A stretch of 36,517 bases of DNA from a virus. The first letter of the stretch is position 1; each line of letters begins with the position of its first letter. The translations under genes were made by a program, and so were the position numbers. Location of the stretch: IMG/VR virus record IMGVR_UViG_3300027829_000003, positions 1-36,517 of that record, one strand, 5' to 3'. Below, in pieces: positions 6,486-13,623 of this stretch. The notes under the pieces were generated by a model. The model worked only from the letters and a program-made list of their open reading frames with translations, made no database searches and was not told the DNA's origin.

Positions 6486-8621
6486 TTGATATTGGAGGCT
6501 GTTATTTCTTTCTATTACCCCCCATGGAATAATGCATTAGAGCCGAATCAAGGCAACGTAAGACAATGGTTAGACAATTTGTATTCCAAATTTCAGCCTA
6601 TTGAGCAATCACGTTGGAATCAATCCAATATTGATACTTTATTTTATGCAGGCTCACAGACATTTGTGAACCGTTACTTTAATTTCAGCCCTACAACTAG
6701 TTATCAGCAGTATTATTTCAACATAATACAACAACCTATCAACATGATAACGGGATATGAGCGGCAACATAGAAAGAATTTCTCATATGTATCTTGTGAA
6801 GGAGCTGACCCACAGACTACAGATCAATATACAAAGCTTATTACACATGCTGCTAACATGGGGTGCATTCATGAGCAGAAATCAAAAGCTAAGGAATTAG
6901 CAGCTGTAGCCGGACTTTGTTTAGTACAACCCTATCTTGATTATTCATGGAATGATGCTGCACAAGGCGAATTAAAAGTTAAGGTATGGGAATATAACTC
7001 ATTTCTTGTCGATCCATATTTCCGCAATCCGGATATGTCAGATTGTCAATTTGTCTGGTGTCAGGAATATATTAGTAAAAAAGAAGCAGAAAATCGATTT
7101 CCGGATAAACTAGAACAAATTGCTCCAATGGCAGGAACACCACAAAGATATGGATCATTCTATTTTCTGCCAGAAAATTATAACATGGCAAGAAATGATC
7201 TAATGGTACTTTCTTACGTCTGGTATCGATGGAAAACAAAGAAAAAGCGCCTTTATTCTCATTCTCGTAATCAATTCTTTGAATTCGGTAAAGAAGCTGA
7301 TACTGATGCGATATTATATAATATACCCGACATGGAACTTGTTGAAGTGGAAACTCCTACTTGGAAACTTGCAGTTGTGCTTAATGATCAACTCATGTTT
7401 CAGGGAGATAATCCATTAGGCTTCGACGAATGTCCATTCATTCCCTATTTTTGGAACTATGAACCGCATATAAATTATTACGATTTGCGTGTTAGAAGTC
7501 TTGTTAGAACGATGAGAGATCCTCAATTTTTATATAATTACAAAGTAATCACTAATAACGATATTGCTGCAGCAACAATTAATGCAGGTTGGAAGAGAAA
7601 AGTTGGTGCTGTTGCTAATGAAGATAATTTAAAGAAATCTGGTCAGGGTTGGGATGTTTTAATCAACCAAGGTTATGAGATGACGGATGTCGAAAAGATT
7701 ATCCCTAGCGCAGTTCCGGAATCCGATTTAGCTTTAGCAGAACAAATGAGGACTTTGATCTATGAAACTTCTGGTATCAACATAGAAAATTGGTCAGGTC
7801 AGCAAGATAAACAAGTTTCTAGCCTCACAGTACTTCTTAAACAGGCTGCTAACTTGATGGTATTTCAGAAATATTTCGATCAATGGGATTTTTCAGATAA
7901 ATTACTTGGAGATCGGTTGCTTAAGGTTACACTTAACAACTGGAATGCAGAGAAAGTAAAACTATATATAGGGGAAGAACCTTCACCATACTTCTACAGC
8001 AAGATATTTTCAAATTATCAATGCATTGTTGAAGAGTCGGATTTAACACCGACACAGCAAAACTTGCAGGCCCAACAAATGATGGATATGAATCAGGCAT
8101 TTGGAAGAGAAGTATTTCCACCATCTATGATTATTCCTAAGCTAAATGTGACAGGCAAGGCAGAGATTATCGAATTCCTACAGCAACAAGAGCAAGCTTC
8201 TAGTCAACAACAGCAAGATATGCAAATGGTTCAACATGCATTAGAAGATGCAAAACTTAAGGAATTATATAGCCGTGCAACCAACAATATAGCAAGTGCA
8301 AAAGAAAGATATGGTCGTTTTGAAAGTAATATTGGACTACTTGAAGAGCGTATGGCAGAAGTTTCAAAGAATAGATCACTTTCTACAAAAGCTAAGATGG
8401 AAGCTCTAGAAAAAATGATTGATGTGATTGCTAAGTATGGTGAAATTGAAACAATGTTGAAGATAAATGACATTGATTCTTTTGACTATCAGCAACAGAA
8501 AACAGAGGAGCATGATAAAGAAAGAGCACACAAAGATGCTCAGTCAAATGAATTCATGTCAAAAATAATGGGAGAAATGGGACAAAAGAACACTTCTCAA
8601 AATATGCAACAATCTATATAA
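6486..8621 (+). CDS. Portal protein (P22-like)
   Basis: About 711 residues, close to P22 gp1 (725). The N-terminal part (QNLYSKF-like region, RWNQSNIDTLFYAGSQ, RYFNFSP, then INMITGYERQHRKNFSYV) matches the conserved start of P22-type portals, where residues of the wing and crown precede the stem. The last 150 residues are a long helical, Gln/Lys-rich barrel-like tail (QQQEQASSQQQQDMQ onward). Twelve copies form the DNA entry ring. The start is uncertain: the first in-frame candidate is TTG 6486 without a ribosome site, while GGAGG at 6494-6498 points to ATT 6504, giving a protein beginning SFYYPPWNN. The stop is directly followed by a hairpin and an HNH gene. Confidence 0.9.
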   Translation: MILEAVISFYYPPWNNALEPNQGNVRQWLDNLYSKFQPIEQSRWNQSNIDTLFYAGSQTFVNRYFNFSPTTSYQQYYFNIIQQPINMITGYERQHRKNFSYVSCEGADPQTTDQYTKLITHAANMGCIHEQKSKAKELAAVAGLCLVQPYLDYSWNDAAQGELKVKVWEYNSFLVDPYFRNPDMSDCQFVWCQEYISKKEAENRFPDKLEQIAPMAGTPQRYGSFYFLPENYNMARNDLMVLSYVWYRWKTKKKRLYSHSRNQFFEFGKEADTDAILYNIPDMELVEVETPTWKLAVVLNDQLMFQGDNPLGFDECPFIPYFWNYEPHINYYDLRVRSLVRTMRDPQFLYNYKVITNNDIAAATINAGWKRKVGAVANEDNLKKSGQGWDVLINQGYEMTDVEKIIPSAVPESDLALAEQMRTLIYETSGINIENWSGQQDKQVSSLTVLLKQAANLMVFQKYFDQWDFSDKLLGDRLLKVTLNNWNAEKVKLYIGEEPSPYFYSKIFSNYQCIVEESDLTPTQQNLQAQQMMDMNQAFGREVFPPSMIIPKLNVTGKAEIIEFLQQQEQASSQQQQDMQMVQHALEDAKLKELYSRATNNIASAKERYGRFESNIGLLEERMAEVSKNRSLSTKAKMEALEKMIDVIAKYGEIETMLKINDIDSFDYQQQKTEEHDKERAHKDAQSNEFMSKIMGEMGQKNTSQNMQQSI

Positions 8622-8645
8622 TATCAGCTTTGCAAAGGCTGATAT
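8621..8645 (+). promoter_or_regulatory. Hairpin covering the ribosome site of the HNH gene
   Basis: Perfect 8-bp stem ATATCAGC (8621-8628) and GCTGATAT (8638-8645), loop TTTGCAAAG. It begins in the portal stop codon and ends one base before the HNH start ATG. The only Shine-Dalgarno-like bases (AAGG, 8635-8638) lie in the loop and first stem base. Folding would hide them, so translation of the endonuclease is probably restricted. Confidence 0.55.
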
Positions 8646-9167
8646 ATGAAAAAATGTAAATATTGTGATAATGAATTTATTCCTAAAAAAGATGGACTAT
8701 TTTGCGATTCCAAATGTTATAGAAAATATTGGCAAAATAATTTGAAAGAAGAAAATCCAATTTTGTGGAGAAAAAGATTAGATGCACAAAGCAAAAGATC
8801 GAGAGAAAAAGTTAGAAAAAGATTGGGACTGCCTTTAGATTATCCACAAATTAATGAATCAGGAAAAGGATATAAATTAAAAGAAGGATATAAGTTCTTG
8901 TTAATGAAGGATCATCCTAATTGTGCCAAATCTGGATATGTAGCAGAGCATATTATGATAATGACTAAATTTCTTGACAGAGCACTAAATGACAAAGAAA
9001 CAGTTCATCATATAAATGGAATTCGAGATGATAATCGTATAGAAAATCTAGAATTATGGTCATATTCTCACCCTTATGGACAACGGATAGAAGATAAAAT
9101 TGAATGGTGCATTGAATTCTTACAGCAATATGGATATAAAGTGATAAAACAAGCACAAGGAATATAA
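8646..9167 (+). CDS. HNH homing endonuclease
   Basis: 173 residues. The N-terminus is a zinc knuckle with Cys4, Cys7, Cys20 and Cys24 (CKYC ... CDSKC). A basic linker follows (about 42-60). The HNH nuclease core has VHHINGIRDDNRIENLELW: His121-His122 with Asn124 and Asn130/Asn134, the pattern of HNH_3-type free-standing homing nucleases that nick or cut DNA using one metal. It is inserted between the portal gene and small virion genes, typical of a mobile endonuclease. It appears intact. Its ribosome site is within a hairpin (8621-8645), which may limit expression. It probably cuts endonuclease-free relatives near this site; the target cannot be read from the window. Confidence 0.88.
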   Translation: MKKCKYCDNEFIPKKDGLFCDSKCYRKYWQNNLKEENPILWRKRLDAQSKRSREKVRKRLGLPLDYPQINESGKGYKLKEGYKFLLMKDHPNCAKSGYVAEHIMIMTKFLDRALNDKETVHHINGIRDDNRIENLELWSYSHPYGQRIEDKIEWCIEFLQQYGYKVIKQAQGI

Positions 9168-9168
9168 G

Positions 9169-9372
9169 ATGGTGGTTCATCCAAGATATGACAGGATAGA
9201 TATTGTGGATAAAATATCACATTTAAGATCTCTAATAGCAGTTTGCAGAAATTCTTTGATTGATAGTCATAGAAAAGAAGATGGAGATCTTGCTGTAGTC
9301 ATAATGGAATTTATTGAACCTGCATTAGATGAGATGGAAGAAATGTTTGAGATAAAGGAAGAAAAAGATTAA
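9169..9372 (+). CDS. Small acidic hypothetical protein (67 aa)
   Basis: ATG one base after the HNH stop, with AAGGAA upstream in the end of the HNH gene. The sequence is helical and ends in a strongly acidic segment (DEMEEMFEIKEEKD). A middle LAVVIMEFIEPALDEME suggests an amphipathic helix. No family is recognised. It lies in the block of small genes between portal and scaffold and may be a minor head component or assembly aid. Confidence 0.6.
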   Translation: MVVHPRYDRIDIVDKISHLRSLIAVCRNSLIDSHRKEDGDLAVVIMEFIEPALDEMEEMFEIKEEKD

Positions 9373-9409
9373 ATTAAAAATAAAAATTAACGTTTTTAAA
9401 AGAGGTTTT

Positions 9410-9631
9410 ATGGCTGGACAAAGAATAGATGATCATGGTTTTTGGGCAGGGAAAAAAGGACATGCTTCGGTATTTCCTGATGGTCCGCACAAATCTAAAG
9501 AATATAGTTCAGATGGTCATATGGCTGAATTAAATCACTATGAAGATACTAGTGAGGCAATTAAAGATCAGCAAATGATGAATGAAAAAAAACAGAAAGC
9601 GCATGATAGAAAGCCTGGTCACAGAAATTAA
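9410..9631 (+). CDS. Small basic phage protein (73 aa)
   Basis: ATG with AGAGG 7 bases upstream. The sequence is hydrophilic and rich in His, Lys, Gly and Asp (QRIDDHGFWAGKKGHASVF, ending KKQKAHDRKPGHRN), probably without a stable hydrophobic core. Similar short, His/Lys-rich proteins are common near the portal and scaffold genes of environmental podophages, from general memory. It may be a virion or DNA-binding minor protein. The function is unknown. Confidence 0.65.
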   Translation: MAGQRIDDHGFWAGKKGHASVFPDGPHKSKEYSSDGHMAELNHYEDTSEAIKDQQMMNEKKQKAHDRKPGHRN

Positions 9632-9634
9632 TTT

Positions 9635-9703
9635 ATCCCTCTGATGTAATAGTAGCTTGCTTGGTTCATGCCCGAGAAGACCGGTGCAATTCCGGAATGG
9701 GAC
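9635..9703 (+). ncRNA. tRNA-like element with CAT anticodon (degenerate)
   Basis: A 69-base stretch folds partly as a tRNA. The anticodon stem is CTTGG (9660-9664) with CCGAG (9672-9676), around a seven-base loop TTCATGC with CAT at the anticodon position and T33 before it. The T arm is CCGG (9681-9684), loop TGCAATT, CCGG (9692-9695). The acceptor has only TCCC (9636-9639) with GGGA (9699-9702). The D arm is poor, although the loop AATAGTA keeps A14, AG and A21-like bases. No CCA is encoded. It may be a decayed tRNA-Met/Ile2 gene, a tRNA mimic or chance. The spacer from here to 9802 also has hairpins. Confidence 0.3.
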
Positions 9704-9715
9704 TTATTTAAATGG

Positions 9716-9765
9716 ATAAGCACTGAAATTTTGCTTATGTAATAAAGATCGTAAGTTTTCGGTCG
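9716..9765 (+). other. Two small hairpins before the next gene
   Basis: ATAAGC (9716-9721) pairs with GCTTAT (9733-9738). GATCG (about 9748-9752) can pair with CGGTC (about 9761-9765) through one G-T. They follow the tRNA-like element directly, so the 170-base spacer seems to be structured RNA rather than empty sequence. No gene is seen in it. Confidence 0.35.
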
Positions 9766-9802
9766 TTCATTTATGCTTAAATTTAAATATAAGGGATATA
9801 AA

Positions 9803-10066
9803 ATGAAATCAGGTTTTGATGATCCTATAGCAATTAAAAAGCAGAATCCTAAAGATAAACCGGCTGATAAAATGCCTGAAACTATCTGGGATTTTCGCTG
9901 TCCTCAATATGATGAGCGTTCTAGCTGTTTTGTTAATACAGGTACACATTATGGTGTAGGGCATAGACAACCAGTCGGGCGTATGGGCAATCCTAAAGAA
10001 AAAGCTTCTACATTGCCACAAGATCGTAGAAATGTTACTTCAATGGAAGTTGATGAGGTTGCTTAA
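9803..10066 (+). CDS. Small hypothetical virion-region protein (87 aa)
   Basis: The frame opens at ATG 9773, but ATG 9803 has AAGGG 8 bases upstream and is the better start (MKSGFDDPIAIKKQNP). It is soluble and Pro/Arg-rich, with a conserved-looking core WDFRCPQYDERSSCFVNTG and GVGHRQPVGR. Such proteins occur between the portal and scaffold in related phages, as recalled from general pattern. The stop codon overlaps the next start (TAATG). Function unknown; a minor structural role is possible. Confidence 0.65.
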   Translation: MKSGFDDPIAIKKQNPKDKPADKMPETIWDFRCPQYDERSSCFVNTGTHYGVGHRQPVGRMGNPKEKASTLPQDRRNVTSMEVDEVA

Positions 10067-10281
10067 TGGCACAAGCTCAACAAGCTGGAGAGCCCAATAG
10101 AAGTCAGCCGCATCCTGTCAAAAAGAATAGATTTGCTCATGTTGCAAATACAAAATATGGCATGGGGGATCATTACGGTACTGGAATTCGTGCTAAGATA
10201 GGTAAAGTTCGTCGTGATTCCGTAAATGTAAGCTCAAGCAATTCTAAAAAACTTAAAACTCCTCCTAAACAACTTGCTTAG
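10066..10281 (+). CDS. Small basic protein (71 aa)
   Basis: Starts in the stop codon of the previous gene (TAATG). A highly basic, glycine- and serine-rich protein (KKNRFAHVANTKYGMGDHYGTGIRAKIGKVRRDS) without a hydrophobic core. Its charge suggests nucleic acid contact or an unstructured virion tail peptide. It ends four bases inside the convergent leftward gene at 10278. Unknown function. Confidence 0.65.
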   Translation: MAQAQQAGEPNRSQPHPVKKNRFAHVANTKYGMGDHYGTGIRAKIGKVRRDSVNVSSSNSKKLKTPPKQLA

Positions 10282-10775
10282 TAAAGTCTATCCATTAATT
10301 TTTCTTCATCCATTTCAGCAGATATATTAATGTAAATATTTTTCATCATTTCATCACTCAAGTCATCTTCAAAAGGCATTTCTAACTGTTTTTTGTTATT
10401 TAAAAATTGTTGAATGCTCCAATTCACGAGCTCGTGTTGTGTAACATTTCCTTTCTTATATTGTCCCCACGTCTCTCTTGGGGGTAATAACCAGCATATT
10501 TCCATTTTATCCGTATTAGAGATAGCTCTAAATAGATAGGAATTTGTTTGGGCTTCTGGCTTTGATAATCTAGGCTGCCAAAACATTTTCTTTGTAATGC
10601 CATCATCAGCAGTTCTTGGATGAGCAAATAGATAGATGTATGGAGAATACTGCTGTAACCCTAATGACAATCTATTTTTTAATAAGCAATCATCAGCACC
10701 TTTGCTCAAATTTAGTGCCTGCTCTTTGTGCAAATGTAAAAGTCTGTCATGTGTTTCTAAAATATTTATCTTCAT
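10278..10775 (-). CDS. Conserved-looking hypothetical protein (165 aa)
   Basis: The only leftward gene in the head block. ATG 10775 has AAGGA upstream. A soluble mixed alpha/beta protein with the segment MEICWLLPPRETWGQYKKGNVT (about 94-115), followed by a helical acidic C-terminus. I recall a similar W-x-PPRE/GQ-type segment in other phage hypothetical proteins, but no function is known to me. It is convergent with the preceding gene and divergent from the scaffold gene, so it has its own promoter, probably near 10776-10830. Opposite orientation in a late operon suggests a moron-like or early-expressed insert. Confidence 0.65.
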   Translation of the reverse strand: MKINILETHDRLLHLHKEQALNLSKGADDCLLKNRLSLGLQQYSPYIYLFAHPRTADDGITKKMFWQPRLSKPEAQTNSYLFRAISNTDKMEICWLLPPRETWGQYKKGNVTQHELVNWSIQQFLNNKKQLEMPFEDDLSDEMMKNIYINISAEMDEEKLMDRLY

Positions 10776-10844
10776 GCATCCTTCTTGTGTGGAAATCAGA
10801 ATTTTAATATATAGATAATTAAAGTTTTATTTTAACACAATCCA

Positions 10845-10860
10845 AACGCAGTCCAGCGTT
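10845..10860 (+). promoter_or_regulatory. Leader hairpin of the scaffold gene
   Basis: AACGC (10845-10849) and GCGTT (10856-10860) form a short hairpin 18 bases before the scaffold start, in a 100-base AT-rich divergent spacer. It lies just upstream of the ribosome site (AAAGGA) and may protect or expose it. Confidence 0.35.
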
Positions 10861-10877
10861 AAGGGCAAAGGATAGAT

Positions 10878-11552
10878 ATGACATCGATAACACAAGAAAA
10901 TTCTGCACAAGAAGAACAGAAACCAAATGACAAGGAATATAACTTTCGCGCTTTAGAAGCTAAGAGAATGGAAGCCGAAAGACGCGCTATCGACGCAGAA
11001 AAGAGAGCAATGGAGGCTGAAAGAATGGCCCAGGAAGCCATTTCTAAGAAGCAACAAGGAAATGAAGAAGATGATGATGAATCTGACCCCTATGTCGATT
11101 ACAAAAAATTAAATAAGAAACTGAATAAATTTGGACAAAATACGCAGAGTGAAATCCAAAAAGCGATGGAGTTTGCTAAACAAGCGGCCAAAGATGAATT
11201 AAAACAAGAAATATGGATGGAGAATAATCCTGATTTTTATGAAGTACTTCAAAATGCGGAGAAATTTGCACAAAGAGCACCAAAATTAGCTGAAAGTATT
11301 TTGAGAATGCCTGAAGGATTTGAAAGACAAAAATTAGTTTATCAGAATATAAAAGAACTCGGATTACATAAGCCTGAACAAAAACAGACATCCATTCAAG
11401 ATAAGATTGATGCAAATAGAAGAAGTCCTTACTATCAACCGACAGGAATGAATTCTGCACCCTATGATAATGGTGGGGATTTTTCTAAAGCCGGTCAAAA
11501 AAATGCTTATGAAAAGATGCAAGAACTTAAACAAAGATTAGGTTCTAAATAA
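10878..11552 (+). CDS. Scaffold protein (coiled coil)
   Basis: 224 residues directly before the capsid gene, the usual scaffold position. Residues about 27-62 are an uninterrupted charged helix (LEAKRMEAERRAIDAEKRAM...) of almost pure Ala/Glu/Arg/Met, then an acidic patch (NEEDDDESD). The C-terminal third is basic, ending YEKMQELKQRLGSK, which is typical of a scaffold's capsid-binding helix. It would guide assembly of the procapsid and then leave. A terminator follows, so it is separated from the capsid transcript. The family is inferred from position and composition. Confidence 0.75.
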   Translation: MTSITQENSAQEEQKPNDKEYNFRALEAKRMEAERRAIDAEKRAMEAERMAQEAISKKQQGNEEDDDESDPYVDYKKLNKKLNKFGQNTQSEIQKAMEFAKQAAKDELKQEIWMENNPDFYEVLQNAEKFAQRAPKLAESILRMPEGFERQKLVYQNIKELGLHKPEQKQTSIQDKIDANRRSPYYQPTGMNSAPYDNGGDFSKAGQKNAYEKMQELKQRLGSK

Positions 11553-11590
11553 TATTTTCCATTTTTCCTCCTTTTAATTTAGTGGAAATA

Positions 11591-11616
11591 CCACGGGCTT
11601 TGTCCCGTGGGTTTTT
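11591..11616 (+). terminator. Intrinsic terminator between scaffold and capsid
   Basis: CCACGGG (11591-11597), loop CTTTGT, CCCGTGG (11604-11610), then GTTTTT. A seven-base GC-rich stem with a U-tract, a strong Rho-independent terminator. Confidence 0.9.
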
Positions 11617-11648
11617 AACATCTTCTTGTTTCAAATTAAAATCATTTT

Positions 11649-11676
11649 TTGACAAAAAAAAATAATAATATATCAT
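11649..11676 (+). promoter_or_regulatory. Sigma70-type promoter of the capsid gene
   Basis: TTGACA (11649-11654), 16 bases, TATCAT (11671-11676), directly after the terminator and 145 bases before the capsid start. The spacer is A-rich. The perfect -35 supports strong transcription by the host housekeeping sigma factor. Confidence 0.7.
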
Positions 11677-11679
11677 AAA

Positions 11680-11820
11680 GCTTTCGCACGCACAAGTGTT
11701 ATTGTGTACTCCGCGTTATTGAAGGTTCGCAACTTCTTGCCCGATATGATCGAGAATAGATGTAGTTAGGTTCGTCTACCGATCGTCATGTCAATATCAA
11801 CATTCGACCACGGAGTTGAA
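11680..11820 (+). promoter_or_regulatory. Long structured 5' leader of the capsid mRNA
   Basis: About 135 bases lie between the promoter and the capsid start. They include the hairpins CACAA/TTGTG (about 11692-11707) and GAAGGTT/AACTTC (about 11719-11734), the arms CGAT/ATCG (about 11742-11752), and several TCG-rich loops. The sequence is less AT-rich than its surroundings. The ribosome site GGAG (11812-11815) serves ATG 11821. A stability or control element for abundant capsid mRNA is a reasonable inference. Confidence 0.45.
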
Positions 11821-12180
11821 ATGTCGATTACGACTACTGGCAATTTGGGACCTTTGATTCTACAAAGTTTAGCTCCTGCTATGCTTTATGTCCCAACGCC
11901 TACAATGAATTACATTACGATATGCGACAAAGTTAGTATGCCAGCTAATGGTGGTACAACTATTCGCTTTATGCGCCCAAGAGCGCTACAACCGCCCACT
12001 GTACAGTTGGGTAACAGCGGTATAGATCCCCCTGCACAAGTGCCACAACGTGACATCATCGATGCACAAATGGCTTTCTTTGGTACTGGGTGTATCATTA
12101 ACGAACAAGTTATTCTTCAAGACCAAGAAGGTGTATTAGCTTGGATATCAGAACGCTTGGCTGTTGCCATGAGACAGGCT
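11821..12180 (+). CDS. Major capsid protein, exon 1
   Basis: 120 codons. The frame opens at ATG 11788, but ATG 11821 has GGAG 5 bases upstream and is preferred (MSITTTGNLGPLILQSLAPAM). It contains the N-arm and beginning of an HK97-fold coat protein (VSMPANGGTTIRFMRPRALQPPTVQLG), of the P22/N4-like group. It stops at TGA only because a group I intron begins at 12181; the reading continues in exon 2 at 12997. The joined protein reads ...AVAMRQA-EDLILRDYIVSAAS and has about 323 residues. It forms the icosahedral shell around the scaffold. Confidence 0.8.
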
Positions 12181-12996
12181 TGAGATAATAGGCCTGTATA
12201 AATCTGACCTGATTGACTTGGAAACCCTCACTGCCGAAGCAGGAGGGCAACAAGGGCCAAGGGTTTAATTAGTTTGCAAGGAATTAAAATGTTCAATATT
12301 TGCTTTAAGAAATCCTTTAGCATTAAGATAGCTCATCTCAATTCTAATATCTTCTCTAAGCGCGATTATTTCTGGATTAAGAGGTGTATGTGCTCCATAT
12401 CCTTTTTGCAATTCAAATGTCTTCCTAAATTCGATCATCAACTCAGCTTGTCTTTTTTTAAGAACAAGATAAGGCAAAAGTTGAGTGCAAATATCGACTA
12501 CACGATGACCTTGAATAACCCATTCATAAATCCAACGCTCATGAGTAGAATTTTTCTTAAAAATAGATCTTCGATGTTTTTTAGACTTATTGAGATTACC
12601 AAAATGTTTCTCAATCCAGTCAAAAAGTTCCTTTTTTGTATTGGAAATGTTGAGTACACCTCTAAAAGAAGGATTTTGATATCGGTTATACTTAGCAGGA
12701 TTAACACGATAAATACAAATAGATCCTTCTCCATCAACAATTCCAGCAAGATATGCAAGTTTGAGAGGATCATAAATGATCTTTTCATAAGCAATTTCAG
12801 GCATTTACATTCTCCTTTGTTATGCGCGTAGATGTTTGTATATTGTTGCATAAATCTGATTAAATGTCTAGGCTGAACGACTTAGGCGGTTAGACTCTAG
12901 AAATAGAGATGCGAAAGTCTGATCTCGGACTATATATAAAATCCGAGAGATAGGCAGAAATGACCTATCCACGCAGTAATGCGGGGTAACAGTTTG
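12181..12996 (+). mobile_element. Group I intron in the capsid gene
   Basis: The 5' splice site is marked by P1: exon bases ACAGGCT (12174-12180) pair with GGCCTGT (12191-12197), including the diagnostic T-G pair at the splice site. P5-like stems follow (CCCTC/GAGGG with inner CTGC-CGAA-GCAG; CTTGG/CCAAG). Near the 3' end are AGACT/AGTCT around CTCTA-GAAA-TAGAG (P7/P8 region), CTCGGA/TCCGAG (12924-12947), GATAGG/CCTATC (12949-12969) and CGCA-GTAA-TGCG. The 3' end is inferred at G12996 because the phase must be zero and the protein then reads RQA-EDLILRDY; G12981 or G12984 are alternatives. The intron carries a homing endonuclease on the opposite strand. Confidence 0.85.
12265..12804 (-). CDS. 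LAGLIDADG homing endonuclease (antisense in intron)
   Basis: 179 residues. It has one clear LAGLIDADG motif, AYLAGIVDGEGSI (residues about 17-29), with the catalytic Asp and Glu positions. The second half carries the family-typical ICTQLLPYLVLKKRQAELMIEF (about 124-145). A single motif implies that it works as a homodimer. ATG 12804 has AAAGGAG upstream. The gene is transcribed against the capsid gene, so it cannot be translated from capsid mRNA and needs its own promoter in the intron or downstream; a weak one may lie at 12820-12870. It spreads the intron by cutting intronless capsid genes. Confidence 0.9.
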   Translation of the reverse strand: MPEIAYEKIIYDPLKLAYLAGIVDGEGSICIYRVNPAKYNRYQNPSFRGVLNISNTKKELFDWIEKHFGNLNKSKKHRRSIFKKNSTHERWIYEWVIQGHRVVDICTQLLPYLVLKKRQAELMIEFRKTFELQKGYGAHTPLNPEIIALREDIRIEMSYLNAKGFLKANIEHFNSLQTN

Positions 12997-13608
12997 GAAG
13001 ATCTTATATTGAGAGACTATATTGTATCAGCTGCTAGTCAGCTTAATGCTGGCGGTGGTTCTAATGGTGATAATCCCACAAACTTAGGTGTGTCGGATTT
13101 CTCATTAGTAGCTACTACTCTTGATACGAATAACGCCTACAAATTCATGAGCGGTATTGAAGGTATGGATAGATTCGGTACAGGTCCTGTAAGAAGTGCA
13201 TATTTTATGCTCAGTTCTACAGAGCTTCAAACCGATTTTGATGGACTTACTGGTACAGGTTTCTTGAACCAGTGGAACTATCCAAACAATAGTTCTGCAC
13301 TTCCTTCAGAATATGGTTCTGTATTTAACATTCGTATCCTTACAAGTTCTGAAGCACCTGTAGCACGTGGTGCATCAGCTAACGGCCAAGACGTGTATTA
13401 TAACACAGTCGTGGGTAAGCAAGCGATCACACACATCAATCAGGACGGCTATAGCATGAACCTGATTTATCGTGATCCTTACTATTCTGGAATGCTTGCT
13501 CAGAACGCAACTTTGGCGGTTAAATTCGCTCAAGCACAAGCAATTACGCAAGATACAGCTATCAGAAATCTTCTCAGCACTCGGCTCTCTGCCGTTGCTG
13601 GACCATAA
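12997..13608 (+). CDS. Major capsid protein, exon 2
   Basis: About 203 codons to TAA. It begins EDLILRDYIVSAASQLNAGGGSNGDNPTNLG when joined to exon 1, which resembles the conserved helix and glycine-rich turn of P22-like coat proteins (E-D-x-L-x-R-D). It contains the P-domain and A-domain part (SGIEGMDRFGTGPVRSAYFML), ending RLSAVAGP. The frame also has an ATG at 12979 inside the intron, which is a false start. The next gene begins 13 bases later with AGGAGG. Confidence 0.8.
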   Translation, partial: EDLILRDYIVSAASQLNAGGGSNGDNPTNLGVSDFSLVATTLDTNNAYKFMSGIEGMDRFGTGPVRSAYFMLSSTELQTDFDGLTGTGFLNQWNYPNNSSALPSEYGSVFNIRILTSSEAPVARGASANGQDVYYNTVVGKQAITHINQDGYSMNLIYRDPYYSGMLAQNATLAVKFAQAQAITQDTAIRNLLSTRLSAVAGP

Positions 13609-13623
13609 AATAGGAGGTGGATG

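Noticed and set aside
9681-9703. Cobalamin riboswitch-like sequence
   Set aside because: CCGGTGCAATTCCGG recalls part of the B12 box region, but the other conserved boxes are absent and the sequence fits a tRNA T-arm better.
12274-12831. 185-codon rightward frame in the intron
   Set aside because: It mirrors the LAGLIDADG gene on the other strand, which has a motif and a good ribosome site. The rightward frame has no recognisable family.
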